64,000 bases of DNA from Sanderia malayensis (Eukaryota > Cnidaria > Scyphozoa > Semaeostomeae > Pelagiidae): the NCBI GenBank assembly GCA_013076295.1, contig RQOL01000877.1:1-64000 (forward strand). The letters run 5' to 3'. Shown one piece after another: positions 11,191 through 21,300 of this stretch; position 1 is the stretch's first letter; each line of letters opens with the position of its first letter. The notes under the pieces were generated by a model. The model searched no databases and was not told the DNA's origin. It was given only the letters and a program-made list of their open reading frames with translations. A program made the translations under genes and the position numbers.

Positions 11191-12239
11191 TGAAATTTTT
11201 GTATATACAGTTGCAGAATTGGGTAAAAAATTTATCCACGGAATATTCTTGTTTGTAGATTGCAGCAGCAGGGGATAAAGTTATTGAAATAAACGTAGAA
11301 GTTCTCGTATTATTGTAAGTACAAATTGACTATTGTCAATACGTGATATCTCACATTATTTGAAACGGTAAAAATTGTTGTCAACCCGTGATGTATGTTC
11401 AAATGAAATGAACTGAGGTGTCAAAAAATATTGTTTGTTTTCACTCTCCAGCTTCCACTAATATTTTGAATACAATGCACTTGTATTCTGCAAATGAGAC
11501 ATCCAGGGATCAAATACACGTGGTGCAAGGGGTCATACCAGGAAGTCAGGCTCACGGCAAATAGTATGCATCCCTACGATTTACACTACAATTTACAGTA
11601 TAAAATAATTAAAAACAGGGTGTTCTCCTTCACAGAGAGGAATGAAGATGTTTTAAAAGATGTACATCACTAATGTACATAATCTACACATTTTTATTTG
11701 TTTCTTTTTAACACTTTCACAGAGATATGAAGGAAAGATTGGACAGTTTACAAAATCTTTGAATAGAAAGTCACATGACTTGTCTTTTAATCTCTTGGAA
11801 GTGTAAACCGTGGAGGTTATTTGGATATTTCTCAGCAATTGAAAAGGTCTATGTTCACTTATTATCTCAAAAGATGTACATAAATTGTGTACATCTTTTA
11901 TACATATTTCCAAAATTTATTACGAGATGTGAATGGAAATATTTGTCTTTTTCCTAGTGTAAACTGTTGTGTAAACTGTCCCAGCTTGGGAAGACACCAA
12001 TACAATACATAGCGGGACACTGATTAGAACAAAAGGTAATGCAGGAAAAAAATACAATTATAACAAAAGCGATTATACGTGCTCACGAGGCTGTCTATTG
12101 TTCATTTACTTCATTCAATGTCCAGCAACAGTCTTGCAAAACAACAACCACAAGGAGTGACGGTCTTCTGCTCACTGGCCTTGAATGATGGCGAAAGGAG
12201 AAGTATTTCCAACGACATCCATCATTTCTGTCTCCTTAT
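11191..12239. other. Non-coding; diverged inverted GATGTACAT motifs
   Basis: No gene is supported. AAAGATGTACAT-type sequence at 11650-11690 recurs in inverted, diverged form at 11868-11905, suggesting an old palindromic element or MITE. The right part (12120-12239) is the degraded 3' flank of the Rep-like gene on the minus strand. Confidence 0.4.
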
Positions 12240-13386
12240 CATCAATGATGAGCCTTGATGAAAATTATGGGAGACTTTGATGTGGCAAACACTGGAGTGT
12301 CGTTGGAGAACTCGATATCCTTGGCATAGTGGTTTTGGCGCAGCAAAATGCACGACGTGACCTTCAAAACAACAGCATGTCACTCCAAGGCAAAATGGCT
12401 GGCGTATAACGAAAGTCATTCAAGAAAATGACCTCTTTCTCTTCAACCCCTAGCCACGCATACGAACATGTCGCAGGTGAGACAAAAGTGTTGTAAATCA
12501 CTCTTAGGGGGTCAAGAATAAATGTTTTGCCGCAGTTCGCTGGACCAGTAATATATATATTACGACCCTTTCCTCGACCCATGGCAAGTAATTTAACAAC
12601 AGCATCAGCAAATGTGCTTTGCTGGATACTGTTGTTTTTAAGGATTTCCTTTGCACAAACCAACCACTCACCTTGACAGACACACTTGTCGTTGTAGGCC
12701 TTCTTCAAGAGGTCAATTCTTGACATTGAACGTCTCTCCAACGTTTGCTGTGCTGTTTCCATTGCCCAGACAGACTGCACAAGTTCACTGATCCGTTTCT
12801 CGCCTTTGTTCAAGACAAACTCATACAGCCTGCTGTCACCATCTGTTTTCTTCTTCTTGGCCAGTGCCAGGAAGTGCAACTTGGAGTCAATGCCTGTTGG
12901 AGATTATCATATCAGAGACTTCCAAATTACCCAACCTGGTGCTCTTCTGTGTGGTATCCATACCAGAAGCAGATGTCCTGCTTCGCTTCTTCATTGCTGG
13001 CAGGGTCTTTGGAGCACCTTTCAAGGTAGGATGACCTTCACTTCTCAGAACTTGGCTATCTAGCTTTGTGACATATTCATATGCTGTGCGATAGCCAGGA
13101 TGTCCTGAGAAGTGTACGACAATGTCCTTTGTCTCTTGTAGGTGCTTCTTTACTTTCGACCAGCGCTGAAGCTTGTCCAGCAGGACGCACATGTGGAAAT
13201 GGACACCACCATCCTCATGACTTTCCATGCAGCAAGCCCACTGTAATATGATGGCTGTAGTGACTGCATGGAATGCTGCAAAACTGTATCGCTGAATGAC
13301 CTCCTGTTATATCTTTCAGTGTCTGCCTTGCTGTAAGTAATTAGGTAAGCCCTTCTAACATTGTCCACATTTAATGATGATGCCAT
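12240..13386 (-). pseudogene. HUH-endonuclease / SF3-helicase Rep-like gene, broken
   Basis: Minus-strand fragments in three frames (13386-13150, 13228-12887, 12879-12364, then about 12380-12240) follow the order of a rolling-circle Rep protein. The start region reads RRAYLITYSKAD. The HUH motif is HFHMCVLL (two His around a hydrophobic residue). A Tyr-containing helix, YRTAYEYVTKLD, fits the nicking-Tyr motif. The superfamily 3 helicase part has Walker A GPANCGKT, Walker B EVIFLNDF and motif C NDTPVFATSK. This architecture is known from CRESS-DNA virus Reps, parvovirus NS1-like proteins and Rep-encoding transposons. At least three frameshifts make it non-functional. Whether it is an endogenised virus gene or a transposon gene cannot be decided here; no capsid gene is adjacent. 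Confidence 0.75.
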
Positions 13387-13768
13387 TATAATAATAATGT
13401 ATAAACAATGTAGAAAGGCTAGTGAACATGCAGTTGTGAAAATGATAACAGTAAGTGATTGTAACCGTCATGTTATGTGAAATAAATTTGAATTTGAAAT
13501 TGCCTGCTGTTTTACTATTGTTTTCTTGTGGTATTGACATTGCCAGGATTTCACCCCTTGCTGAGAGACACCTTTAAAGGACTGGCATGTTTCAAGGACA
13601 ATCACTGTTGACAGATATGCCACAATTAATCAGATTACATAGTTCAAGTATTACTATATCATGCAGGTAATAAACAATATTTTTGTTGCAAAATTTACCC
13701 GTTTTCCATGTGACTATTCTCTACTTTTTTCTCCGGTGCACCTGTAGCATTGTTTTCATTTTTTGTTC
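13387..13768. other. Non-coding AT-rich DNA
   Basis: I see no gene or repeat. It may contain the former promoter of the minus-strand Rep-like gene. Confidence 0.4.
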
Positions 13769-14416
13769 CAAGTTAACAAACATGCGTTTTTAAGACACTT
13801 TTAGAACATTTTCAGACTCCTTTTTTTCAAAATATGTTCACAATACTTGTTCTCTTTGCCAAAATCGTTTCCACCAAAAAAAGAATTTGTATCGGCAACA
13901 CAACCACTTTAGAGCGCCATTTGGGCCAAAAATGGGACAATCACTTAGTTTGACGTCATGCGTAATATATAGAAAATTCTTGACATGCTCATCGAGATCA
14001 GCGCCTTGAAAACCCCAGAAAACACGAAAACCAGCTTTATAAGTGATGTATTTCAAGAATTTGATAGGGGACAAAAGTCTGGGACACCCAGGATTTCAAC
14101 AGGTTTTACACGCATACTTCAAGTTCACGAACATGCTTTTTGAGACACTTTTATAACATTTTCAGACTCGTTTTTTTCACAATATATTCACAATACCTTG
14201 TTCTCTTTCCCAAATGGTTTCACAAAAAAAACAATTCGTTTCGGACAACACGACCACTTTAGAGCTCCAAATGGGCCAAAAATGGGACAATCACGTGGTA
14301 TGACGTCATACGTACGATATAGAAAATTTTTGACATGCTCATCGAAATCAGCGCCCTTGAAAACCCCAGAAAACACGAAAACCAGCTTTATAAGTGACGT
14401 GTTTGAAGAATTTGAT
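13769..14416 (+). repeat. Two tandem copies of a 297-bp unit separated by a MITE-type terminus
   Basis: Unit 1 (13769-14065) and unit 2 (14121-14416) share most bases from AGACACTTTTA through GACGTCAT to AAGAATTTGATA. Between them (14064-14120) lies ATAGGGGACAAAAGTCTGGGACACC, the same terminus as the MITEs at 9357 and 14425. The block looks like a composite or internally duplicated longer member of that transposon family. Open frames across it are not coding-like. Confidence 0.8.
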
Positions 14417-14424
14417 ACCAGACA

Positions 14425-14700
14425 ATAGGGGACAAAAGTTGTGGGACACCTAGGATTCTAGCAAGTTTTACACGCATACTTCATCCCACTCCCCCACATA
14501 ACAATGTGTTTGTAGAGGCGGTGTTTTTCAATATCGCCGAAAATCTTTTGGCCCGACGACAAGAAAGGACTGGTGGCACAAGACAACATTGTTTTGGGGG
14601 AGTGGGGGGTCGCATTCTGCTCACAGAGAACAAATTGTGCAGAAGCACAGCATTATGGGATGAAATTTTCAGGTGTCCCATGGACTTTTATCCCCTATTG
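14425..14700 (+). mobile_element. MITE with CAATAGGGGACAAAAGT terminal inverted repeats, copy 2
   Basis: The ends CAATAGGGGACAAAAGT and ACTTTTATCCCCTATTG frame a body near-identical to 9357-9634. The 15-mer ATACCAGACAATAGG at its left edge equals, inverted, the right edge of copy 1. The true terminus may therefore extend a few bases beyond CAATAGG. Confidence 0.82.
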
Positions 14701-14712
14701 TACATACATACA

Positions 14713-14780
14713 TGAGCCGGGCTTGGTCGCCTCCCTCCCTCCCCGGAGCCCGTCAAGTAAGCAAAGCTTAATCTTAATCT
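14713..14780 (-). mobile_element. Helitron 3'-end fragment
   Basis: Read on the minus strand, this is AAGCTTTGCTTACTTGACGG, then a CT/GA-rich part, ending CCCGGCTCA. It matches the 3' tail of the Helitron family (compare 3760-3818 and 60136-60190), with the terminal CTRR decayed to CTCA. It abuts MITE copy 2. Confidence 0.55.
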
Positions 14781-15207
14781 TTTTTATAGTACGTATCTTT
14801 CGTGGGGAGTCTCCTCCCATCCTTGTTGTGCAAGGTAAATTTTTGGTAAATCAAGGTAAATGTGCTGCCCAATTCAAAGAACTGGGCAGCACATTCCCTC
14901 TTGAGACTAAAGATGTCTTTGTATGTTATTTCCCAGGATACAAAGCAAACAAAGACAGAACTTTCCACGAGAACCATAGCCATGAAACATGAATTAATTA
15001 TTGTGACTTGTGCAAAAAACTGATGAAATACGAATTAATATGGTTGCTATAATTACTTCTAGTACAGTCTTTGATCGGTACAGAACTTCAAAATTGCTTT
15101 TAAAATCAGAAACATGGCGAAACATAGTAATTTTGAAAGTTGAGGCATTCACAATTTGGAAATTGTGTTTTTGTAACTGCTTTGAAGCCAACGATTTCGC
15201 ATTATTT
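14781..15207. other. Non-coding with an 18-bp inverted repeat
   Basis: AATGTGCTGCCCAATTC...AAGAACTGGGCAGCACATT (about 14857-14895) forms a perfect short hairpin. The rest may be decayed 5' sequence of the Penelope-like fragment that follows. Confidence 0.45.
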
Positions 15208-15333
15208 CGCATTATCGGCAGAGCTAGGTCAAAATTTCACTTAGGAATTTTAGAATCTGTCTACATCAAAACCATGGATCCCATATTGTGTAGACAGAAA
15301 GAGTTCGTTTTCCCATTGGGACTCTTTCAATAA
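15208..15333 (+). pseudogene. C-terminal fragment of a Penelope-like GIY-YIG reverse transcriptase
   Basis: The end of a plus-strand frame reads RIIGRARSK, then LESVYIKTMDPILCRQKEFV, and stops at 15333. The pattern of a Glu-Ser helix followed by IKT-P-LC-Q and a short hydrophobic tail is typical of the end of Penelope-like element proteins, just after the GIY-YIG endonuclease. Only about 40 residues are recognisable. CTGATGA...GAAA downstream (15435-15454) is reminiscent of the hammerhead core found in such elements. Confidence 0.5.
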
Positions 15334-16500
15334 TCCATTGTTCGCCAGTGGCCAATGATTGGCCAATTTCGATCCTCTTCTGGGTATAATTGCTCGTTAG
15401 GTTTTCATTTTTGTTCTCTTTCTGACGTACTACTCTGATGAGTGTCAGACGAAAAGCTTTAGTATTTACTATGTTTCACCATGTTTCCGATTTGAAAAGC
15501 AATTTTGATAATTACTTTTGCTTCATCACCAAGTCTCATGATAATGCTTTTATCTGGCTCAGCCTTCTTCTTGCAACTTGTGGCTATAATAGCAAACCTT
15601 AAACCAAACAAATAATAGTTGTTTTTCTTTAACAAGGATAATTGGTGTGTGAAAAACAGAACATGTTTTCATGAAGCTGTACTGATACAAAATAACATAA
15701 TATGATACTAAGGCAAAGGAGAACTGCTAAACTGCAAACACTGGAAAAAGAATAAGATAATTGTGATTGAAATGGAAAAGCAATATCATCAGTGATTAAA
15801 TACATGTTAATACTCACCTGTCCCAGGGTAAACTAATGACTTACTGATATTTAATACTCACTTGTCTCAGGAAGTGGGCGTAAGTGCATACGCTCTTTAA
15901 CCAGAAATGAATTTTCATTGGCCAACACGACTTTTCTTAGCGACGTGGTAGCAACGGGTCTGGCCATGGATCTCCACAGTGGAAAGCCTATGGAGCTGCG
16001 CTTAACTCATGTTTTGAAAGTGGCTTTTATCGCGTTATTTTGGCAAAATATTGAACAAAATATGCTTTTCTTGCGAGTTCGTATGTGATATTTCGAATTT
16101 GTCAAGTTTTTTTGTCTATTTTTGTTTCTCGGCTGTATTTTGCAGTGTGTCAAAATGTGCCCTATATATACAAAATTTAGGCCTGTCCGCTAGTCAGTTG
16201 GTCAGTAACTCAATTTTGGGGGTTATGTTTCATTTTGATTGGGCAAATGATGAATTGCAGAAAACACTAATCATAAATGGTAATCATTTTGAGGAAAATG
16301 GTGCAGGTTTGTGTTGTCTTGGTTAATTTTCAAACGCCCCTTGTGGAAACTAACTTCTTTTCAGACTACATCCATATGCAGTTCTGAGTTGTTCTGTGTC
16401 CATATAACAAAAGAGCCCATTCAAGACTGACTGATAGCAGTGTAGCTGGCATTAAAAACTTGCAATTATATTCTCTATCTAAGTTAACATTCTTTGCAAG
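15334..16500. other. Non-coding; downstream of Penelope fragment, upstream of the DIRS-like 3' end
   Basis: No gene is supported. 15360-15470 may be the 3' UTR of the Penelope-like fragment. TACTCACCTGTCCCAGG (15812) and TACTCACTTGTCTCAGG (15855) are a short direct repeat. Confidence 0.4.
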
Positions 16501-16827
16501 TTAGAAACTATCCTCTTTAACTGTCATGGGGCAAAGAACAGAACTGGAGCGTGCCAAAATGACAGAACAACCCTTGCCAAATTGATCCGTTTTTGAACGC
16601 GGTAGGAAAACAAAAGCATTATCCGGGACAGGGCCTTTGTCAACTGAAAGGCTATGCGGGGACAAGTGAAAGCGAGATGAAAACTGTTGGGCTTGAGATA
16701 TGAATTCACCAGCTCGGAGGAAACCGAAAAAGTGAAGATGAAATTGCATCTGGGACAGCAGCAAAGAAGCCCTGAAGATCAAAACGGGATAACGCATAAG
16801 CTTGAGCATTGCAGATACCAGGAACAT
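16501..16827 (-). pseudogene. Tyrosine recombinase fragment of the DIRS-like element
   Basis: The minus-strand frame contains FFGFLRAGEF, which fits the box around the first catalytic Arg of tyrosine recombinases. LPRSKTDQFGKGC and LCPM blocks follow, as in DIRS/Ngaro recombinases. The frame ends at 16501 without the distal HxxR and Tyr motifs. In intact elements this enzyme inserts a circular cDNA without target duplication. Confidence 0.65.
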
Positions 16828-17665
16828 GGACAGCTGTAGAGCTACAAGATTGAAGAATGGCGATAATAGACAATTCTCGCAGCAAAAATGCCAAATGACG
16901 ATCTCTGCAACTGCCCTGACGAAGCACCAGAGCTACTGCCATGTTATCACATGGGAACAGGATCCGCTTCCTTTCCCAGGTAGCCCCCCACAGGTGGGCA
17001 GCTATTACGATAGGAATTAACTCCTTTACAGCATTGTTGATATCCATCGAGTCAGGTGGCCAGATGCCTGCGAACCATTGTAGGTTGTTAATAGCAGCAA
17101 AACCGGCGCCACTCGCTGCATCAGAAGTTATAGCCAGGCTAGGCACCGACTCCCAGTTCGGAAAAAGAAACAAACTTTTGCCATTCCAGGATTGCAAGAG
17201 TTGCAACCAGCAATGAATATCATCTTTTTCCCAAGTAGACAGGCCAACAAAATGGGTAAGTTCCTTCACAGAGTGAGCCCTGTCAATTAATCGCCAAAGG
17301 AAAGGCCTGCCTAAAACAGCAGCTTGACAGCAATGCTGCAGAGAACCAATTAAGGACAATAGTTGACGCTTGGTGCCAGATTTCTGTGTCTCCCACATGT
17401 GTAACTGGGCCCTGATTTTAGTAAGCTTCTCTGATGGGAGTCTTAACTCAAGGTTGACCGTATCTAACAAAAAACCGAGATAAGTAATAGCCGTGGAGGG
17501 ACCTTCAGTTTTGTCCGCAGCTATAGGGACACTTAAACTTTCGCAAAGAGCAAAACATTTGCGAGGCTGCTTCTTTCTTGGCTCAGGAGGTGACATCTCA
17601 GCAGGCTGTTTACAGCTTGGGGCCTTAGTTGGGCAACGATATGCTGGATGTTGGCCTTGGCACAA
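16706..17665 (-). CDS. Gag-end / RT-thumb and RNase H polyprotein fragment of the DIRS-like element
   Basis: The 319-residue open frame begins with HPAYRCPTK (end of a gag zinc-binding segment) and a basic linker. It then enters RT-distal sequence: TAITYLGFLLDTV and PSEKLTKIRAQL (thumb), and KRQLLSLIGSLQHCC. RNase H follows: AITSDAASGAGFAA with the first Asp, VKELIPIVIAAHLWG with the Glu, and FPCDNMAVAL with another Asp. The catalytic palm (YxDD) and upstream RT motifs are absent, so gag runs straight into the thumb. The junction near residues 30-50 marks the internal deletion. The frame is otherwise open over its whole length, suggesting the deletion is relatively recent. Confidence 0.78.
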   Translation of the reverse strand: MCQGQHPAYRCPTKAPSCKQPAEMSPPEPRKKQPRKCFALCESLSVPIAADKTEGPSTAITYLGFLLDTVNLELRLPSEKLTKIRAQLHMWETQKSGTKRQLLSLIGSLQHCCQAAVLGRPFLWRLIDRAHSVKELTHFVGLSTWEKDDIHCWLQLLQSWNGKSLFLFPNWESVPSLAITSDAASGAGFAAINNLQWFAGIWPPDSMDINNAVKELIPIVIAAHLWGATWERKRILFPCDNMAVALVLRQGSCRDRHLAFLLRELSIIAILQSCSSTAVHVPGICNAQAYALSRFDLQGFFAAVPDAISSSLFRFPPSW

Positions 17666-18609
17666 TCAACATTGGTGCATGAAACGGCAGGTGCCATAGT
17701 CGCAATCCCCATTGTTCCATTTAAAGCAGGGGAAACTAAGGCGGTTATACTCAGCTGCTTTATGCTGTTTTGTTGACGCCTTGGCCATCACAGTAGTCAT
17801 CCACAACGTAGGGAAAATCTCACACCACACGGCTGACGGATTAACTGCTACATGCTTGCGAAATGAAATGTCATAGTCAAGCCAACCCCCACCAGGTATG
17901 TCACGAAAGGCAGATGACAATAACAGAAAGTAGCTCATGAAGCCAGCAATTTTACTTCGAGCTTTGCTTGCCGCAACTCTGACATAGTCTGCCAAGGCTT
18001 CGGCCCAGTCCACGAATGAGCGGATCTGGCCAGACTCGGAACTGAACTGAGCTACCTGAGATGCACGTGGCTCCATTATGGGCAGTTTCTTTTCATTACA
18101 TGGGCGTAATAAAGAAAAATCAACATATTGATCTGCCTAAATTTTTGCCACCAGATAGCATGGCACAGGGGGAAAGCAGAGGACACAGAGACACTCGGAC
18201 TATGTTGGGGTAACGCAGACCTGGCAGCTTGCTGTGGATGGAGAGATTGTGTGATCTGGCCGAGAACTGCCTTTACAGAACTGCTTGCAGCTGAAGCTGA
18301 GATGGACATATGTGGCAATGAGAGGACTTCCTTTCATTGTTGTGTAACCTGGATGAATACAGGGGCAGTTGGAGGGTCCACAGGGCTTTGCTGAGCCAAA
18401 AGTGCTTGAGAAACCCTACCTGTGGGTTTCGAGGGGCCAGGCCTGCCATCATTACTGTTGGAAAGAGAACCAGTACCGGAGCCACTGGACAGGAGGCTGA
18501 CAATCTGTGCCATGCCATCTTCAAGTTTGGAGAAGCAGTCCAAGGCCTCTTGACGTCGCATGGCTGGGGGCGTATCGAAGTTTTAATTACCTGACTCGTT
18601 AGTGGCCAT
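17666..18609 (-). pseudogene. Gag-like region of the DIRS-like element, broken
   Basis: A start ATG at 18609 is followed after eight codons by a stop. The same frame reopens at 18561 (MRRQEALDCFSKLEDG) to 18334 and is Ser/Pro-rich. A shifted frame at 18076-17666 carries a conserved gag-type block (VDWAEALADYVRVA, FRKHVAVNP) and a CCCH-like zinc finger (CFKWNNGDCDYGTCRFMHQC). This gag architecture accompanies DIRS elements in many invertebrates. At least two breaks separate the pieces. Confidence 0.65.
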
Positions 18610-19965
18610 TTTTATTCTTGTCTGTAGTTTGTAAGCCCAGGAATCGCACCGCGGATGAAAACAATGAAAAAAAAAAACAAAACAAAGTAACAGAACAAGC
18701 TCACCGGGCTGCAACAAGGCAGCCTAATACTGGGTCCTTTCTTGACAGTTCGGCGAGAAAATAAACTTTTGATTTTTGAAATAGCGAAGGAACAGTTCGG
18801 TGACTTAGGTGTAGGCCGCGAATAAATCCACAATAAAATGAACAAAAATATTCGCTGTAAAACTTTGTGAGCGAAGAGAAAATGATGTGCAAGAAGTATT
18901 GCACAGCCACTAAAGCAATGCAGTATAATTCGGCAACAAACCAACCCAAATAACTAGAACATTAAATTCAGCGAGCAAAATACTGTGTGATCTATCTTTA
19001 TCAACAATGTTCAAGGGATCTAGCACGATAGAGTAGCAAGAGGACAGCAAGGGTGAAATTGGATATCATATGACGGAAGTATTAGGGCTCCGATCCAGCA
19101 AAGCGAACTGTGCTTCGGTGGTAATAACTACGGTTTAACTTACATCTAACCGATAGGAAATAGTTATGCATGTAATAAAAATTTTGGGTATTAGTTGAAA
19201 TTGTCTTCATTAATATGTAAGGGTATAAAATATTACTAATGAGTTGAAAATAATTTACCTTTTCACTGTGGCTCTGCTTTTGACAATGGACGAAAGGAAA
19301 ATATTTTTGGCATGTTGCGTTGTGAAAATAATTTTGAATATAAACACCATAGCAACAGATTGAAGATGATCTCGTAGAATAAAATATAGATAAATGAAAT
19401 CGAGGCCTCCTGGAAATTTCACAGAATGCGTAAATGTTGTTAGTATGTGGAAACACCCTGGTAGTGGCCTGAAAGTCTGAAGCTTAGTTAAGAGAAATGA
19501 TCACAGAAAATGAAAACTTTTCTAGAGAAGCATATTTAATGTTCCACGCTTCACTGGTAAATTATACTCAAGTAAATAGTACAGTTATGTTGTAAGATAT
19601 ACAGTTTTTTTGCAACAATAAAATTTGTAAGTTGAAGTCATCTCCTTTCAACCTTTGTTGTGTGTTCGTCATATTCTATCATAAATCATGCATTTTCTTC
19701 ATTCTCTGTATATTTATTAATGAAGGGTACTACAAAGTAAAGAAATATATTAACACATCGGAGAACATACGATTGCCTACAAAGACTTAAAAAACTGCTT
19801 GAACATGCTACTCAATGCAACATTAAAAATTAAAATATAAATACAATGCTACATCATACCCAAAAATACTATACATGGCCATGCAATACTGTACTGTATC
19901 ACACTATATATATATAATCATGCAATACTATCTTGTATCATACTATATCTAGTATATATGTTCTA
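18610..19965. other. Non-coding; flank of the DIRS-like element
   Basis: An A-rich tract (18660-18690) and AT-rich DNA. Short TATATA and ACTATA motifs at 19895-19960. No gene or well-defined repeat seen. Confidence 0.4.
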
Positions 19966-20369
19966 TATTATCAAGAAACATTGACTGATAGGGTGCATTT
20001 TTTGTGCTGCATTCGCTTACGCTCATGCCCCTTTTAACCCTACTTACAATGGGCTAGCTTGCTTCACTTGCCTGTCTATCTATTATCAAGAAACACAGAC
20101 TGATAGGGTGCACTTTGTGCGCTGCATTCGCTTACGCTCATGCCCCTTTCAGCCCTACTTACATTGGATTAGCCCGCTACCATCGCCTGTCTACCTATTA
20201 TGAAGAAACATAGACTGATAGGGCACGCTTCGTGCACTGCATTCGCATACGCTCATGCCCATACATACATACATACATACATACATACATACATACATAC
20301 ATACATACCTACATACCTACATACCTACATACCTACATACCTACATACATACATACATACATACATACA

Positions 20370-20401
<32 letters not shown>

Positions 20402-21278
20402 AACCTGCTAAAAACCTACTCTAAAAGCATCTATACATACTATACCTACTATAACAACATACTACACCAATTATACCTACTATAAAAACATACTATACCT
20501 ACCATACAAACATACAAATACTTGTAGAACGTTTAAATCAGGAAAGGCGTGCAAATAGCGCCTGAAAAATTCATAACTTTGACTTTGTTTTCATTGCCCA
20601 AAGCTTGCCAAAGCGACGCCTACTACAAAAACCACAACAATGTCAATTTTCAACTTAAAATACAAAAACAAAGCTATCACCTGTGTTTTATATTGTTTCC
20701 TGCAACTCTCCTGGGGTCTTTGAAACAAATAGCAGCTTTTGCAAAGATAATTCAGGTGGTAAAACACTTTGAAAGGCGTCCTTTGTGTGCAAAACAAAAA
20801 CACACGTCTTCTCCAAAAATACCTGCTGCAAGCTTGGGCAAATAGCGAAAAAACGATCGACAATGGACGTGGGTTGCGAAAAGAGCCAATGAACTTGCAG
20901 GAAAAGGCAAAATGGGTCACACAAACAGCAAATACTTTCTTCGAAAATGGAGCTCCCTGCGCGAATTTGCCAGTTTCGCCAGCTCAAACCATCGTGTTTT
21001 CGTGATAGCACAATTAGCAAAGTAATTAATGGAAATAATTTAAAAATTCAGGAGAAAATCGAAAAACAAAATCCACTACCCTGGTTAAATTAATAAAGTA
21101 AACATTCAGTGTGAATTTCATTGCCATATACCCACATATAAAAAGGCCTTTGTGATCACACGGTTTGCCATTTCGGCCCACTGCTTTGGGGCATTTGATC
21201 TACTGTTTCGGGTCGAATCAATTGTTTTTGGAAGGGAAAGCGTGTCATCACGTGATTCCGTAGAATATATATATTAGA
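19966..21278 (-). mobile_element. Non-autonomous Helitron, copy 2 (inverted, split by microsatellite)
   Basis: The 5' end lies at 21278 (TCTAATATATATATTC on the minus strand, preceded by A). The single-copy 5' part runs to about 20590. The minisatellite part (three diverged units, GCGCTGCATTCGCTTACGCTCATGC-type, 20261-19966) lies beyond a CATA microsatellite. The 3' CTRR terminus is not recognisable, so the copy is truncated or decayed there. Confidence 0.7.
20262..20400 (+). repeat. (CATA)n / (CTACATAC)n microsatellite
   Basis: An uninterrupted CATA tetranucleotide run with internal CTACATAC variants begins exactly where the Helitron minisatellite stops (GCTCATGCCC|ATACATAC). Repeat-driven Tyr/His/Thr frames are not genes. 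Confidence 0.95.
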
Positions 21279-21300
21279 TATATTACACAATATTTCTTCA

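Larger units (their letters stand above)
16501..18609 (-). mobile_element. DIRS-order retrotransposon, internally deleted
   Basis: In order on the minus strand the element has a gag region (18609-17666), an RT-thumb/RNase H region (17665-16706) and the start of a tyrosine recombinase (16827-16501). Gag, RT/RNase H and a tyrosine recombinase instead of a DDE integrase define the DIRS order. The palm and fingers of the RT are missing, and the recombinase is cut short before its C-terminal catalytic residues. Terminal repeats were not identified. Confidence 0.78.

Noticed and set aside
14198..14428. Paired plus and minus ORFs with repeated peptides (also 13838-14074)
   Set aside because: They lie in a tandem non-coding repeat; both strands are open in several frames and no domain is present.
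20200..20485. Tyr/His/Thr-repeat ORFs
   Set aside because: Pure translation of the CATA microsatellite.
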